Source of the DNA: Chlamydiae bacterium RIFCSPLOWO2_12_FULL_45_20
GTDB lineage: Bacteria; Chlamydiota; Chlamydiia; Chlamydiales; SM23-39
Length of the DNA: 53,125 bases
NCBI GenBank assembly: GCA_001796285.1
Contig: MGMD01000011.1
Coordinates: 1 to 53,125, forward strand
Direction: 5' to 3'
The notes under the pieces were generated by a model. That model saw nothing but the letters and a program-made list of their open reading frames with translations, was not told the DNA's origin and ran no database searches. The position numbers and the translations under genes were made by a program. Position 1 is the stretch's first letter. Every line of letters begins with the position of its first letter. Shown in pieces: positions 1 through 9,072 of the stretch.

Positions 1-193
1 AGCCTGGATGGCAAACGATTTGGTCGGGTTGGACGCGATTTCAAGACATGTTGTGGGGGGCCACAAATGCCACTTGTGGGTAACGATCAGGTCCTAAAAC
101 TCAGCCAAATGCAACAAAATACAAAAAATATTTGCCTAAACAGGAAAAATATTTAGAATGTTCTTTCAATTGACAACCTAAGAGAAAGACGTT
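1..193. other. Left-edge region without an assignable gene
   Basis: No complete gene is visible. Short open frames run in from the left edge on both strands but none has a recognisable domain, so this could be the tail of a gene cut by the window edge or non-coding spacer. The last 90 bases are AT-rich and lead into the small gene at 194. Confidence 0.3.
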
Positions 194-625
194 ATGAGCG
201 AAATAAATTTTAGTCCCGTAGAAGATGAGTTTGAAAGATACCATGAGGCATTGTTTTTCCATTCCACTTCATCCCTTCAACATCTAGACCTTTCAGGGAC
301 GATTTTGTCCTGGCCAGTTTGTTCTCGCCCTCTCACACAACAATCCGTGCTATACGCAGTCCAATCAGGAGTCGCGGAACGCATTCAAAAAGTCACTCAA
401 AATAATGGTCTGCAAATCGCCCCGATGGAAGCTGGAGGAAGTGTTGAAGTCAAAGTTGAGGCTAACTGGGGAGGGAAAGATGGACCTGGAGTACAGATAG
501 GGGCCTCTGGCGAAATCCACGATAACCATGGAAATTATGCAAAAGGAGAAGTCACACAAGACAGCAGTGGAGAAGGAAGAACTTCTCTCTCTGCAGGTCA
601 TAAGGAAACATCAAAAGGCGAGTAA
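194..625 (+). CDS. Small hypothetical protein with Gly-rich C-terminal half
   Basis: I do not recognise this 143-residue protein. The N-terminal half (about 1-75) has mixed composition with no signal peptide or membrane segment. The C-terminal half (about 80-143) is rich in Gly, Glu, Lys and Ser with alternating hydrophobic residues, suggesting beta strands or a flexible polar tail, and it contains no cysteine. Translation probably starts at the ATG at 194, preceded by a weak purine stretch (AGAGAAAG). The stop codon abuts the left terminal inverted repeat of the MITE, so transcription into the long hairpin may end there. Orphan status, small size and neighbouring mobile DNA fit an accessory or effector-type gene, but this is inference. 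Confidence 0.5.
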   Translation: MSEINFSPVEDEFERYHEALFFHSTSSLQHLDLSGTILSWPVCSRPLTQQSVLYAVQSGVAERIQKVTQNNGLQIAPMEAGGSVEVKVEANWGGKDGPGVQIGASGEIHDNHGNYAKGEVTQDSSGEGRTSLSAGHKETSKGE

Positions 626-787
626 TACCATTTGCGAGAAATAAATTCATAAATTAGGGCTGGGTAACGTGGCAGATTTGAATGGTCGTTTTGCAGCTCA
701 TGTTTTTAAACATGAGCAAGAAAGGATCGTTCAAAGATGACATGTTATACGGCCCTAATTTATGAATTTATTTCTCGCAAATGGTAT
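625..787. mobile_element. 163-bp MITE-like element, copy 1
   Basis: Perfect 36-bp terminal inverted repeats lie at 625-660 and 752-787, beginning ATACCATTTGCGAG. The interior is also an imperfect palindrome centred on a 10-bp stem (GCTCATGTTT / AAACATGAGC), so the whole element can fold into one long hairpin. It encodes no protein. A TA at each edge outside CCATTTGCG would fit TA-targeting transposons (IS630/mariner type), which is inference. A second copy lies at 26718-26873; over the aligned 156 bp it differs at one position. Confidence 0.85.
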
Positions 788-796
788 AACGTCGTA

Positions 797-1753
797 ATGA
801 AAAAAAAATGGGCGCTCCTCTTCTTTTGTGTTCTTGTCATCTCAAGCCTTTCCTATATCTGGATTTCTAGAACCCTTCGATCATCACAATCGGAAAAAAT
901 CCAGCATGTTAAATGTAAACATGGACCCTATTTTTTTTCTATTTTTATTCATCAATTCACAGCTGCAGATCTGCCCTGTTTATCCATGCAAATGAATGGT
1001 CATACCGTATCTGTAATGCTCGACTTAGGATTTAGGGGACAGTTGAGCTTCCCTCCTCGATTTCTCCAACAAGTCGAAAATAAAAAATATCTTCGATCAA
1101 AGAAGATGTATGGACTTCGGGGCGGTGAATACGAGGAAAAGCTCTACGAAGTCCCCACAATCAGCGTTGGGCCTATAGTTTTTTCTCATCCTGTAATCCA
1201 TGAGCACTCTGAAGAGTTTCATAGAGAATCTTCCTTGGTACAAAAAGATCACAAATCTTCTCCCTCAGAACAAGGCAGAATCGGATGGGAACTTTTTGTA
1301 AACACCAACTTGTTTTTGGATTTAAACAATTCTAAAGTAGCGTTTTGTGATAGTATTTCTACATTGCAAAAAGAAGGATATTTTTTTGAGGCATTTGCTA
1401 AAACACCTCTCTTTCTAGAGCGGGGTTTAGTGGAATTTGAAGTCGAGACCCCGGAAGGGGTCCTACGCTGTATGCTAGATACTGGCGCTACTTGGAATGT
1501 TCTCAATACAGATCTTGAAGAAGGAAAGTCGATCGAACAGGTCATATGGGAGCCTGACAATGTTTTGAAGTATTCTTCCTTCAAAATAGATAAGAAAAAT
1601 TTCGGCCCTGTGGCTTTTCACCGTATTCCTATTAAAATTCCCGTTCATATTGAGGCCATATTGGGGATGGAGTTTTTTCACCATCATCTGGTATTCCTGG
1701 ATTTTGCTGAAAATGTCGCCTACTTCTCAAAAAATAGACACCAGTTCAAGTAG
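797..1753 (+). CDS. Membrane-anchored protein with two retropepsin-like aspartyl protease domains
   Basis: This is a 318-residue protein with an N-terminal signal anchor (about residues 4-23). Two similar halves follow. The first has an MLDLG motif at 75-79 and an IGWELF...LFLDL strand motif at 162-175. The second has a canonical MLDTGA at 226-231 and ILGMEFF...LVFLDF at 288-302. The D-T/S-G loop followed by a Gly-rich flap region and a late hydrophobic-hydrophobic-G-x-x-F motif is the signature of retropepsin-like aspartic proteases. In the first half the DTG loop reads D-L-G, so only one half may carry a standard active site. An ATG at 737 lies in frame inside the MITE; I prefer 797 because it places the signal anchor at the N-terminus. 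A periplasmic or surface protease role is inferred; function as a processing enzyme is unproven. Confidence 0.6.
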   Translation: MKKKWALLFFCVLVISSLSYIWISRTLRSSQSEKIQHVKCKHGPYFFSIFIHQFTAADLPCLSMQMNGHTVSVMLDLGFRGQLSFPPRFLQQVENKKYLRSKKMYGLRGGEYEEKLYEVPTISVGPIVFSHPVIHEHSEEFHRESSLVQKDHKSSPSEQGRIGWELFVNTNLFLDLNNSKVAFCDSISTLQKEGYFFEAFAKTPLFLERGLVEFEVETPEGVLRCMLDTGATWNVLNTDLEEGKSIEQVIWEPDNVLKYSSFKIDKKNFGPVAFHRIPIKIPVHIEAILGMEFFHHHLVFLDFAENVAYFSKNRHQFK

Positions 1754-1758
1754 AAGGA

Positions 1759-2193
1759 TCATTTCCGATATAAATCCCCCACAAGAACCAATCCTACTGC
1801 AATCGAAATCACATTCTTAAAAACAAACTGCCCTACAAGGGTCAATCCATAAGGAAAAATCGTAAAACAATCCTCAGGACTGAAAATAAGAGGCAGAAAA
1901 GTCCCAGGAAGTTGCAAAAATAGCAAATATAGCCCCACCCGATTCATCCTCCTCACCATCAAGCATAGACCAATCGCCGCTTCCCAAAACCCTAGATAAA
2001 TAACAAAATGAGGAATCCTTATCCAATAAGTAGAACGGGTCACAAGCTCCTCAACAGGACTGATCCCCACAATCTTCAATACACCATACCATAAATAAAT
2101 CACGCCCATAGAATAGCGTAGACAACTCACGCCTATTTTTCCAAAAAATCGCGAGAGCCTAACTTCCTGCCGCAAATAGCAGTCCCACACCAT
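1759..2193 (-). CDS. DoxX/DUF417-like four-helix membrane protein
   Basis: This 144-residue protein has about four hydrophobic segments (near 25-45, 60-80, 85-105 and 118-140). The first membrane helix has the pattern RYSMGxIYLWYGxLKxxGxSP, and near the C-terminus is GQFVFKNxxSIAVGLVL. Both resemble the DoxX superfamily, particularly the DUF417 (YkgB/RclC) branch of small inner-membrane proteins. The biochemical role of this branch is not settled. The gene is transcribed convergently with the protease gene (5 bases between stops) and lies 55 bases downstream of mreB on the same strand, so it may be co-transcribed with mreB. Confidence 0.6.
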   Translation of the reverse strand: MVWDCYLRQEVRLSRFFGKIGVSCLRYSMGVIYLWYGVLKIVGISPVEELVTRSTYWIRIPHFVIYLGFWEAAIGLCLMVRRMNRVGLYLLFLQLPGTFLPLIFSPEDCFTIFPYGLTLVGQFVFKNVISIAVGLVLVGDLYRK

Positions 2194-2248
2194 ATGCCAC
2201 GCACAATTTGAAACTTGAATTCTAAACGACGCGAAAATTCGCCAAAAT

Positions 2249-3337
2249 CTAGATAGACTTCTTCTTCTTAAACTTGTCGAGAAACTCTAATGCCTTGCCT
2301 GTCCCCAGACAGACCGCAAGAAGCGGGTTCTGCGCTACAAATACAGGAAGCCCCGTCTCCTTAATCAAAGCCTTGTCAAGCCCCTTCATCAACGCCCCAC
2401 CACCAGCAAGCACCATCCCCCTCTCCACAAGATCCGCAGCCAGCTCCGGAGGACACTTCTCCAACGTCAACTTAACACTCTCAATAATCTGCTGAATCGG
2501 CTCTTTTAAACAATCCCGAATCTCCACAGAATTAATCCGCTTCGTCATCGGAAGACCCGCTACCTGGTCACGCCCCCGAACTTCCATCTCAAGTTCATTA
2601 TTGCCCAGTGGATACGCCGAACCAATCGTAATCTTAATCTCTTCCGCTGTACGAGGACCAATCATGAGATTGTAGGTCCTTCTCATATAGTTCATAATAC
2701 AGTCGTCAAACTCATCCCCAGCAATCCTCAGCGATCGAGACTCCACAATCCCACCAAGAGAAATAATCGCAATCTCCGTCGTCCCACCACCAATGTCAAT
2801 AATCATATTGCCAGAAGGCTCATGCACCGGAAGATCTACCCCTATCGCCGCCGCCATCGGCTCCTCAATCAGAATCACCTCCTGCGCACCAGCATGAAGC
2901 GCAGAATCCTCCACAGCCCGCTTCTCCACCCCAGTAATCCCCGAAGGCACCGCTATAAGAATCCGAGGACGAAAAAAACTCCTCGCCGGCGTCACCCTCT
3001 TAATCAACGCCTTCAGCATCCCCTCCGCTATCTCAAAATCCGCGATCACCCCATCCTTCATCGGACGCACAGCATGGATCTTACGAGGCGTCTTCCCAAG
3101 CATCGCCTTCGCCTTATGTCCAACAGCCAATACCTCATTCGTCAACGTGTCTACAGCAACAACAGAAGGCTCCGCCAAAACAATCCCCTTCCCCTTCACA
3201 AACACCAACGTGTTCGCCGTCCCCAAGTCAATCCCTATATCACTCGAAAAAAGATTCGTCACACGATGGATCTTTCGCGTCAAAAGTTCCCGAATCTGAT
3301 AGAGCGTCTTTAATGCCTGGTCTGTTGCCTTCGTCAT
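2249..3337 (-). CDS. mreB: Rod-shape determining actin-like protein MreB
   Basis: MreB is a bacterial actin that polymerises on the inner membrane. In chlamydiae, which lack FtsZ, it directs septal peptidoglycan synthesis and division. The 362-residue protein has the actin-fold ATPase signatures: [11 protein letters not shown] near residues 33-43 (phosphate 1), [13 protein letters not shown] near 170 (phosphate 2) and [11 protein letters not shown] near 310 (adenosine loop). It carries about 30 N-terminal residues before the actin fold, longer than in E. coli MreB. Six bases separate its start from the helicase stop upstream on the same strand, so the two are probably one transcription unit. 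The order helicase-mreB next to tRNA-Gly and tig is conserved in Chlamydia. Confidence 0.96.
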   Translation of the reverse strand: MTKATDQALKTLYQIRELLTRKIHRVTNLFSSDIGIDLGTANTLVFVKGKGIVLAEPSVVAVDTLTNEVLAVGHKAKAMLGKTPRKIHAVRPMKDGVIADFEIAEGMLKALIKRVTPARSFFRPRILIAVPSGITGVEKRAVEDSALHAGAQEVILIEEPMAAAIGVDLPVHEPSGNMIIDIGGGTTEIAIISLGGIVESRSLRIAGDEFDDCIMNYMRRTYNLMIGPRTAEEIKITIGSAYPLGNNELEMEVRGRDQVAGLPMTKRINSVEIRDCLKEPIQQIIESVKLTLEKCPPELAADLVERGMVLAGGGALMKGLDKALIKETGLPVFVAQNPLLAVCLGTGKALEFLDKFKKKKSI

Positions 3338-3343
3338 ACAATA

Positions 3344-6300
3344 CTACGTCTGTAAAAGTTCCAACACGTCTTCCCACGTAAGTTTCGCAATGGCTTCATC
3401 ATCGCAGCTCACCACTTTCTTGACCAATCCTTTTTTTCTTCTCTGCATTTCCACAATCTTCTCTTCAATGGTATTCAAAGTAATCAGCTTATAAGAAGAA
3501 ACCGAATTCTTCTGCCCAATACGATTCACCCGATCCGTTGCCTGACTCTCCACTGCAGGGTTCCACCACATATCATAGTGAATCACTGTATCCGCCCCAA
3601 CCAAGTTCAGCCCCGTTCCCCCAGCTTTCAATGAAACAAGAAATACAGGAATCTTCAGGTTCGTATTAAACTCCTTCACAATTTCTAGACGGTTCTTCGT
3701 ACTCCCATCAAGATAGGAAAAGGAAATGCCTCTTTGCTCAAAATCTTCCCTCATAATCTGCAACATCCGAGTATATTGACTAAAAATCACCGTCTTGTGA
3801 TTCCCCTCCACTAAAGTCTGCAGAAGTTCAAGCAACATGTCATATTTCGCAGAATCCCCCGCCTCCGCCTTCTCCTTAGCAAAAATCGCAGGATGACAGC
3901 AAATTTGCTTCAGACGGGTCAACGTCGCAAGCACATGGATCTGTACTTTATCAAATCCATCCCGCTCCACAAGCTTAACCAACTCATCTCTCGCCGACGC
4001 CGCATAAGATTTATAAAGCTCCAGCTGCACATCAGAAAGCTGGCAGTGATACACAAGCTCCGAAACGGGCGGAAGATCTTTCAAGACATCCGTCTTCATA
4101 CGCCGCAAAATAAAGGGAGACACCTTCCTTCGAAGATACTCAATATTCTGAGCCTGCTGTTCGCCAGAGACGCGAATGTAATTTTCCACAAACCGATCGT
4201 ACGTTGAAAGAAAGCCCGGCATAAGAAAATCCATCAAACTCCACAACTCATCCAAAGAATTCTCAATCGGCGTCCCCGTAAGGATCAATCGATGCGCCGC
4301 CTGAATCATCTTCACCGACTTCGCATTCCGTGTCCCCCGATTCTTAATATGCTGCGCCTCATCAAGGATCGCATAAGAAAAAGAATCCTGGCTATAAGTC
4401 TCAATATCTTTTTGAAGTAAAGTATAAGAAGTGATAACCACATCATACTCACCCATCTGACTCAAAAGCCTCTTCCTCTGGCTAGGAATACCGTCTACCA
4501 CAATCGTACTAAGCTCAGCGTTAAATCGATTCAGCTCCTCTTTCCAATTATAAAGTAGCGAAGTAGGACACACAATGAGAGCCTGAGCCTCTTTGTCCAT
4601 CTTCTTATTTTGCGTAATAGCCGTAATCGCTTGCACAGTTTTGCCAAGCCCCATGTCATCCGCCAAAATCCCATTGAGATACATCCGTCGAAGTCTCTCT
4701 AACCAATGCACCCCTTCCTCCTGATAAGGACGAAGAGAAGCCATAATCTCCTTCGGAATCGGCGTCGGCTCAATTTTGGTATTGCCCAGCATCTGTTCTC
4801 GAACCTCCAGCAGCCCCTGCGACATCGTAAACTCCACAGGCAATCCATGAAATGCCTTCGAGTCAACCGTTACAAGATTCCATAAAGGCTTATCTTCCTT
4901 ATAGTCATCCAGCTTCCTAATCCCTAACTCGTCAAAAAGCTGCACAAGCTTCGAAATACGCGTAAGTTCCAAAACCAAAATCTTCGAAAATCGAGCACCA
5001 GACTCTTTCGTTTTCTTCGCATCCAATTCCAGATAAGAGCGCTTCGCCGCAAGACACTCCCAAAGAAGCTCAAGTTTCACGCCACGCAACGCCCCGTGAA
5101 CCTTAAGATCTATCGAATAATAACCAGGCATCGTACTCACATCGAGCTTCAACTGAAAGGAAGTCTCATCATAAATAAACTGATCCAACAAATTCTGCGG
5201 ACACTCAAACTGAATACGGTGTTGATTACGCGGAATCGTTCCCGTCATAAACTCAACAATTTTCTTCTCAGTCTTCGCAACATAAAAACCCGTCTGCTGA
5301 TTAAACACAAAATCTTGAAAAAGCTCTTCTATGATTTTACGCTCTTCTACAAGATTCCGAGCCAAAACACCCTGATCCGCCACAAACGTTGTAATATGAT
5401 CATAAGTCAGCTTGGCCGCAGTCGAAGGAATTTCCTGCCCATCATAAGAGAAAAAAAGCTCCGCATCCAACTCCCCATCCAAGTAACTCAAGTGGCATCG
5501 CGCTTCCAATTTCCCCGCAAATGGCAGCGTCACAAAACGCTCAATAACCTCCCCATTAGAAACCTCGGCAAAACGCCTTAATTCAGGCAAAGCATTCTCC
5601 ACAAAAGTCCCAAAAAGAGGCTCAGGGACGGTCATCTCCCGAATCGTATGCAAATTCAAAAGATGGGTTCGCTTAATATGCGGAGGAAAACGATAATAAA
5701 TGTCTTGATGAATCATCCCAGGCTGTGCGCACTCAAAAAGAACCACATCCTCAATATTTAAAATCGCCTCCCCCACAATTAACTTGGGACTAAAAAGAAT
5801 CTTTGCAGCCGGAGGCTCAATGTAATCCAGCTGAAACCGCAGAGTCGCAGGAAGAGGGGCATACCGAAGCGGTGTCTCTAGATTCCCCAAATAAAGGCAC
5901 GGTAACACAGGAAATTCATCCTCCAAATCCTTAAAACCCCTCGGTCCCATTTGAGCCCCGCCAATCTCATACGTCCTCGCAAGCAAAAGCCCAAAAACTT
6001 CTGGATCCAACTGCGCAATCCGACTGGCTCGGTCGTTTTGCACCTGCTCCTGCACGCGAGCATGATCCATCACAAGCTGAAGAAGCGTCGCCCCAGCTTC
6101 ATCAAAACTCTTTAAAGAGAAAAAAAGTCTCTTCCCCCCAACAAATAACGGCTCTTCATACCGGACCGCATCCAAAAATCCTTTGAGCCCAGAAATTTGT
6201 AGAGGCTTCGAACGAAAGGGCAACCGGAGCGCAAGCTGAAATTCAATTTTCCTCTTTTTTTCCCCCTGCAAAGACTGCGGATTAAAAATCACTGCAAGCT

Positions 6301-6820
6301 CAGCTTCTGCTAAACAGCTCTCCTCCAAAGGCAAGAAGAAAGGAGAGTGCGATAGCACATCGGAAGAGGATACATACTCTTGAAGAACCTGCTTTTGATA
6401 CCGTACATCGTTTTTAACAACCTCATTCTCCTCAGCCTCCTTAACTCTTTCAATGATTTCCTCTCTTTCATGTTCCTCAAGAGCCTCGTCCTCCTCTATA
6501 CCGGCTTCTTTAGAATACTCAATCAGAAGACTATCAATTTTTTCCTCCAAAAAATAGGTAAGCGCCGCCAAATGCTGACAGTCATAACGACTCGGACAGT
6601 CACAGTTCGTGTGAATCGCAGTCGACTCAAACCGATCCACCTCAATTTCACTTTCATAAGTGCTCTCATAATTGCTGAGAACCTTACTGCTAAAGCGAAT
6701 GGTTTCATTATCTAGCTTAATGATTTTAGCATTCAAGATCTTGTGCTTCTCAAAAATACTCCGCCCCTCCTTTAGGGTATTCGAGGAGAAGTCCTGTCTT
6801 AACTTGCGAAAATTCAGCAT
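3344..6820 (-). CDS. SWIM zinc-finger SNF2/RapA-type helicase (CT708-like)
   Basis: This is a large 1158-residue SF2 DNA translocase. A SWIM zinc motif (CDCPSRYDCQHL) lies near residues 72-83. A long middle region is followed by the SNF2 motor: Walker A MGLGKT near 723, DEAQ near 819, LTGTPIEN just after, and the C-terminal RecA lobe with DGSTKNR, SLKAGGTGLNL and QATDRVNRIGQ. This architecture is typical of bacterial SWIM-SNF2 proteins. The size is close to that of the C. trachomatis orthologue as I remember it. The family remodels protein-DNA complexes, but the chlamydial target is unknown. It sits just upstream of mreB, and divergent from tRNA-Gly and tig. Confidence 0.93.
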   Translation of the reverse strand: MLNFRKLRQDFSSNTLKEGRSIFEKHKILNAKIIKLDNETIRFSSKVLSNYESTYESEIEVDRFESTAIHTNCDCPSRYDCQHLAALTYFLEEKIDSLLIEYSKEAGIEEDEALEEHEREEIIERVKEAEENEVVKNDVRYQKQVLQEYVSSSDVLSHSPFFLPLEESCLAEAELAVIFNPQSLQGEKKRKIEFQLALRLPFRSKPLQISGLKGFLDAVRYEEPLFVGGKRLFFSLKSFDEAGATLLQLVMDHARVQEQVQNDRASRIAQLDPEVFGLLLARTYEIGGAQMGPRGFKDLEDEFPVLPCLYLGNLETPLRYAPLPATLRFQLDYIEPPAAKILFSPKLIVGEAILNIEDVVLFECAQPGMIHQDIYYRFPPHIKRTHLLNLHTIREMTVPEPLFGTFVENALPELRRFAEVSNGEVIERFVTLPFAGKLEARCHLSYLDGELDAELFFSYDGQEIPSTAAKLTYDHITTFVADQGVLARNLVEERKIIEELFQDFVFNQQTGFYVAKTEKKIVEFMTGTIPRNQHRIQFECPQNLLDQFIYDETSFQLKLDVSTMPGYYSIDLKVHGALRGVKLELLWECLAAKRSYLELDAKKTKESGARFSKILVLELTRISKLVQLFDELGIRKLDDYKEDKPLWNLVTVDSKAFHGLPVEFTMSQGLLEVREQMLGNTKIEPTPIPKEIMASLRPYQEEGVHWLERLRRMYLNGILADDMGLGKTVQAITAITQNKKMDKEAQALIVCPTSLLYNWKEELNRFNAELSTIVVDGIPSQRKRLLSQMGEYDVVITSYTLLQKDIETYSQDSFSYAILDEAQHIKNRGTRNAKSVKMIQAAHRLILTGTPIENSLDELWSLMDFLMPGFLSTYDRFVENYIRVSGEQQAQNIEYLRRKVSPFILRRMKTDVLKDLPPVSELVYHCQLSDVQLELYKSYAASARDELVKLVERDGFDKVQIHVLATLTRLKQICCHPAIFAKEKAEAGDSAKYDMLLELLQTLVEGNHKTVIFSQYTRMLQIMREDFEQRGISFSYLDGSTKNRLEIVKEFNTNLKIPVFLVSLKAGGTGLNLVGADTVIHYDMWWNPAVESQATDRVNRIGQKNSVSSYKLITLNTIEEKIVEMQRRKKGLVKKVVSCDDEAIAKLTWEDVLELLQT

Positions 6821-6940
6821 AATTTCTCAAAGAGTTGGTCTGCATCTTTACATTTACAAAATTTCCCAAACAATCGCAACCAAAAAAAAATTTCGAAGAG
6901 AACAAAACCGATCCGCTCCATATGGATCCCAATAAACCGC

Positions 6941-6970
6941 TTGCTCAAAAAAATCGGAGTACCTTAAACT
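6941..6970 (+). promoter_or_regulatory. Candidate promoter for tRNA-Gly / tig
   Basis: TTGCTC at 6941-6946 and TAAACT at 6965-6970 are separated by 18 bases. This would start transcription about 4 bases before the tRNA. It is a partial match to the vegetative sigma consensus. Confidence 0.4.
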
Positions 6971-6980
6971 AGACACCTTT

Positions 6981-7052
6981 GCGGGCGTAGCTCAGTGGTA
7001 GAGCATCACGTTGCCAACGTGAGGGTCGTGAGTTCGAACCTCATCGCCCGCT
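6981..7052 (+). tRNA. tRNA-Gly (GCC)
   Basis: The cloverleaf is complete. The acceptor stem is GCGGGCG paired with CGCCCGC, and the D arm is GCTCAGTGGTAGAGC. The anticodon stem TCACG/CGTGA encloses the loop TTGCCAA, with anticodon GCC at 7013-7015. The T arm contains GTTCGAA. The discriminator base is T, and the 3' CCA is not encoded. It lies 31 bases before the trigger-factor start and may share its transcript. The same tRNA sits at this place in Chlamydia, as I recall. Confidence 0.96.
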
Positions 7053-7083
7053 ACGACCTTTGCTTGAGAATTGGAGTTTACGG

Positions 7084-8382
7084 GTGTCAACTGTTCTTAA
7101 AGAATTTACTAATGAAGACGTACAAGTGCAGATCGAAGAAAAAGCTGCCTGCCGCATCGAAATGCACGTCAGTGTCTCAACAAACATGTTAAAAGAAGCC
7201 AGAAAAAAGGCCGCCAAAATCGTCGCCAAGGAAATTACATTGCCCGGCTTCCGAAGAGGCAAAGCCCCTGAGGAAATGGTGCTAAAAAAATACCCTGCTC
7301 AAGTTGAAAAGCAACTCCATAAAACACTGGCCGATCTCGCCTACGAGGCTGCCCAAAAACTCGCCAACCTCCCTCTTTTGAACAATAACGCCCAGATCCA
7401 CTTCGATCTCAAAAACATGAGAGCCGACGGTGCATCCCTCCTCTTTTCGTTTGAAGTAGAACCCAAACTCCCAACAATCGATTGCAGCGCTTTTCAAGAG
7501 ACGCCCATCAAACGTCCTGAGGTCAGCGACAGGGAAATTGAGGAAGCTATCCGCCAGATGCGCTTTTTTTATGCAAAGTGGACTTCTGTCACCGACCGTC
7601 CCATCCAGGATGGCGACTACATCATGATCAACCTCGATACAATAGACAATGGGACACCCACCCCCGTATTTAACCAAATCCGCTTCGAAGTTTCAAAAAG
7701 CCGGATGGCCCATTGGATGAACAAGCTCGTTGAAGGCGCGAAAGCCGGGGACGTTTTGGAAGGGGTCAGCGAGCCCGATGAGGACGCTACAGAGGAAGAC
7801 AAAAAAGAGTTTTCCCCGAAAAATGTGCGTATTACACTCATCAAAGTGGAACTAGCTGAGCTACCCAATATAGACGACGATTTCGCCCAAAAAGTAGGCG
7901 CCCCCAATGTAGAAACGATGCGTACTTCCCTCTCCAATCATTTAAATTTCCAGGCTGAAGAAAAAGTTGTCAATGAAAAAAGAGAACAAGTCAATGCCTT
8001 TCTTCTAGAAAAATATCCTGTAGATCTCCCAAGGTCTTTGATCGAAACGGAAAAAAAACACCGCATAAGCCAGCTCGCTAGAGATCCTCAGTTTCAAAAG
8101 GAATGGGAATCCCTATCCCAGGAGGAAAGAAAGTCTCTCGATAACAAAGTCGAAAAAGAAGCCACCGATGCTGTTCGCCTCTTTTACCTCTCAAGACAAC
8201 TCGTTCAAGACAAAAACATTCTTGTCTCTCACCAAGAAGTGCAACATGAAGCTGTCGCCATGATTCAAGCCAATGGCCACAGGAACGTGGATATAGACAA
8301 GCTCTCCAAGGAAATCTATGCTCTGGCCTTCTCAAAAGTCCTTTTGCTTAAAGCACAAGACCATATTTTGAAAAAAGCTTGA
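7084..8382 (+). CDS. tig: Trigger factor, ribosome-associated chaperone and PPIase
   Basis: Trigger factor binds ribosomal protein L23 at the exit tunnel and shields nascent chains. The 432-residue protein has the ribosome-docking signature LPGFRRGKAP near residues 51-60. A PPIase-like middle domain (about 150-245, containing DGDYIMINLDT) and a helical C-terminal chaperone domain follow. I chose the GTG at 7084 because GGAG at 7073-7076 sits 7 bases upstream and the protein then begins just before the conserved N-terminal strand. A TTG at 7060 would add eight residues with no ribosome binding site. It is followed by clpP and clpX, a conserved proteostasis cluster. Confidence 0.94.
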   Translation: MSTVLKEFTNEDVQVQIEEKAACRIEMHVSVSTNMLKEARKKAAKIVAKEITLPGFRRGKAPEEMVLKKYPAQVEKQLHKTLADLAYEAAQKLANLPLLNNNAQIHFDLKNMRADGASLLFSFEVEPKLPTIDCSAFQETPIKRPEVSDREIEEAIRQMRFFYAKWTSVTDRPIQDGDYIMINLDTIDNGTPTPVFNQIRFEVSKSRMAHWMNKLVEGAKAGDVLEGVSEPDEDATEEDKKEFSPKNVRITLIKVELAELPNIDDDFAQKVGAPNVETMRTSLSNHLNFQAEEKVVNEKREQVNAFLLEKYPVDLPRSLIETEKKHRISQLARDPQFQKEWESLSQEERKSLDNKVEKEATDAVRLFYLSRQLVQDKNILVSHQEVQHEAVAMIQANGHRNVDIDKLSKEIYALAFSKVLLLKAQDHILKKA

Positions 8383-8427
8383 AAAGCTAGCTAGAGAAAA
8401 ACTATAAGATAAGTAGATGAATCTACT
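8379..8427 (+). promoter_or_regulatory. Promoter and operator-like palindrome before clpP
   Basis: TTGAAA (8379-8384) and TATAAG (8403-8408) are spaced 18 bases apart, each 5/6 to consensus. A perfect 7-bp inverted repeat, AGTAGAT-GA-ATCTACT, lies at 8412-8427, across the predicted transcription start and just before the GAGGA ribosome binding site. It could be a repressor site or a 5' hairpin; this is inference. Confidence 0.5.
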
Positions 8428-8442
8428 AATTGAGGAAGCAAC

Positions 8443-9072
8443 ATGTCTTTAACTCCTTATGTGATCGAAGATACAGGGCGCGGCGAGCGTTCCATGGATA
8501 TCTTCTCCCGACTTTTAAAAGACCGCATTATTTTTATCGGCACTGAAATTTCTGACCAGGTCGCAAACGTCGTCGTAGCTCAACTTCTTTTTTTAAAAAT
8601 GGAAGATCCGAAAAAGGATGTAAATCTGTACATTAACTCCCCAGGAGGACAGATTACAGCGGGACTTGCGATCCTCGACACCATGCTCTTTTTAGGCTGC
8701 GACATAAACACCTATTGCATTGGCCAAGCTGTCTCAATGGCAGCGCTGCTTCTAGCTGCAGGAACAAAAGGAAAACGTTTTGCTCTGCCCCACAGTAGAG
8801 TCATGCTTCACCAGCCCTACGGAGGGGTCATGGGCACCTCCGAAGATATCGCCCTACAGGCTAAGGAAATTCTCGAGCTGAAAAAAATCACCTCCTCTTT
8901 GATGTCTCGATTTACCGGACAATCTATAGAAAGAATCCTCGAAGACTCTGAAAGAGACTTTTATATGGATCCACAAGCTGCACAAAGGTATGGCATTGTC
9001 GATCACATTGCTGAACCCTCTCACCTAAACAGTGTCTCAGAAAAAAAATCTGAACTTCCAGCGAGCGTATGA
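8443..9072 (+). CDS. clpP: ATP-dependent Clp protease proteolytic subunit ClpP
   Basis: This is the serine peptidase ring subunit that degrades substrates unfolded by ClpX. It has 209 residues, normal for the family. The catalytic triad is visible: Ser98 in GQAVSMAA, His123 in VMLHQP and Asp172 in SERDFYM. The oxyanion-region INSPGG is at 64-69. GAGGA at 8432-8436 gives a good ribosome binding site. The stop overlaps the clpX start (ATGA at 9069-9072), so the two are translationally coupled. By position this is the equivalent of C. trachomatis ClpP2, the paralogue encoded with clpX. Confidence 0.97.
   Translation: MSLTPYVIEDTGRGERSMDIFSRLLKDRIIFIGTEISDQVANVVVAQLLFLKMEDPKKDVNLYINSPGGQITAGLAILDTMLFLGCDINTYCIGQAVSMAALLLAAGTKGKRFALPHSRVMLHQPYGGVMGTSEDIALQAKEILELKKITSSLMSRFTGQSIERILEDSERDFYMDPQAAQRYGIVDHIAEPSHLNSVSEKKSELPASV

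Noticed and set aside
1..193. Possible gene fragment at the left edge
   Set aside because: Short open frames occur on both strands, but none has a recognisable motif, start or ribosome binding site, so no CDS is called.
625..787. Could be a structured non-coding RNA or riboswitch
   Set aside because: A near-identical second copy in an unrelated location and perfect terminal repeats fit a mobile element better.
2822..3313. A 163-residue Arg/His/Pro-rich open frame on plus
   Set aside because: Antisense of mreB; the biased composition is what the codon usage of mreB gives in reverse.
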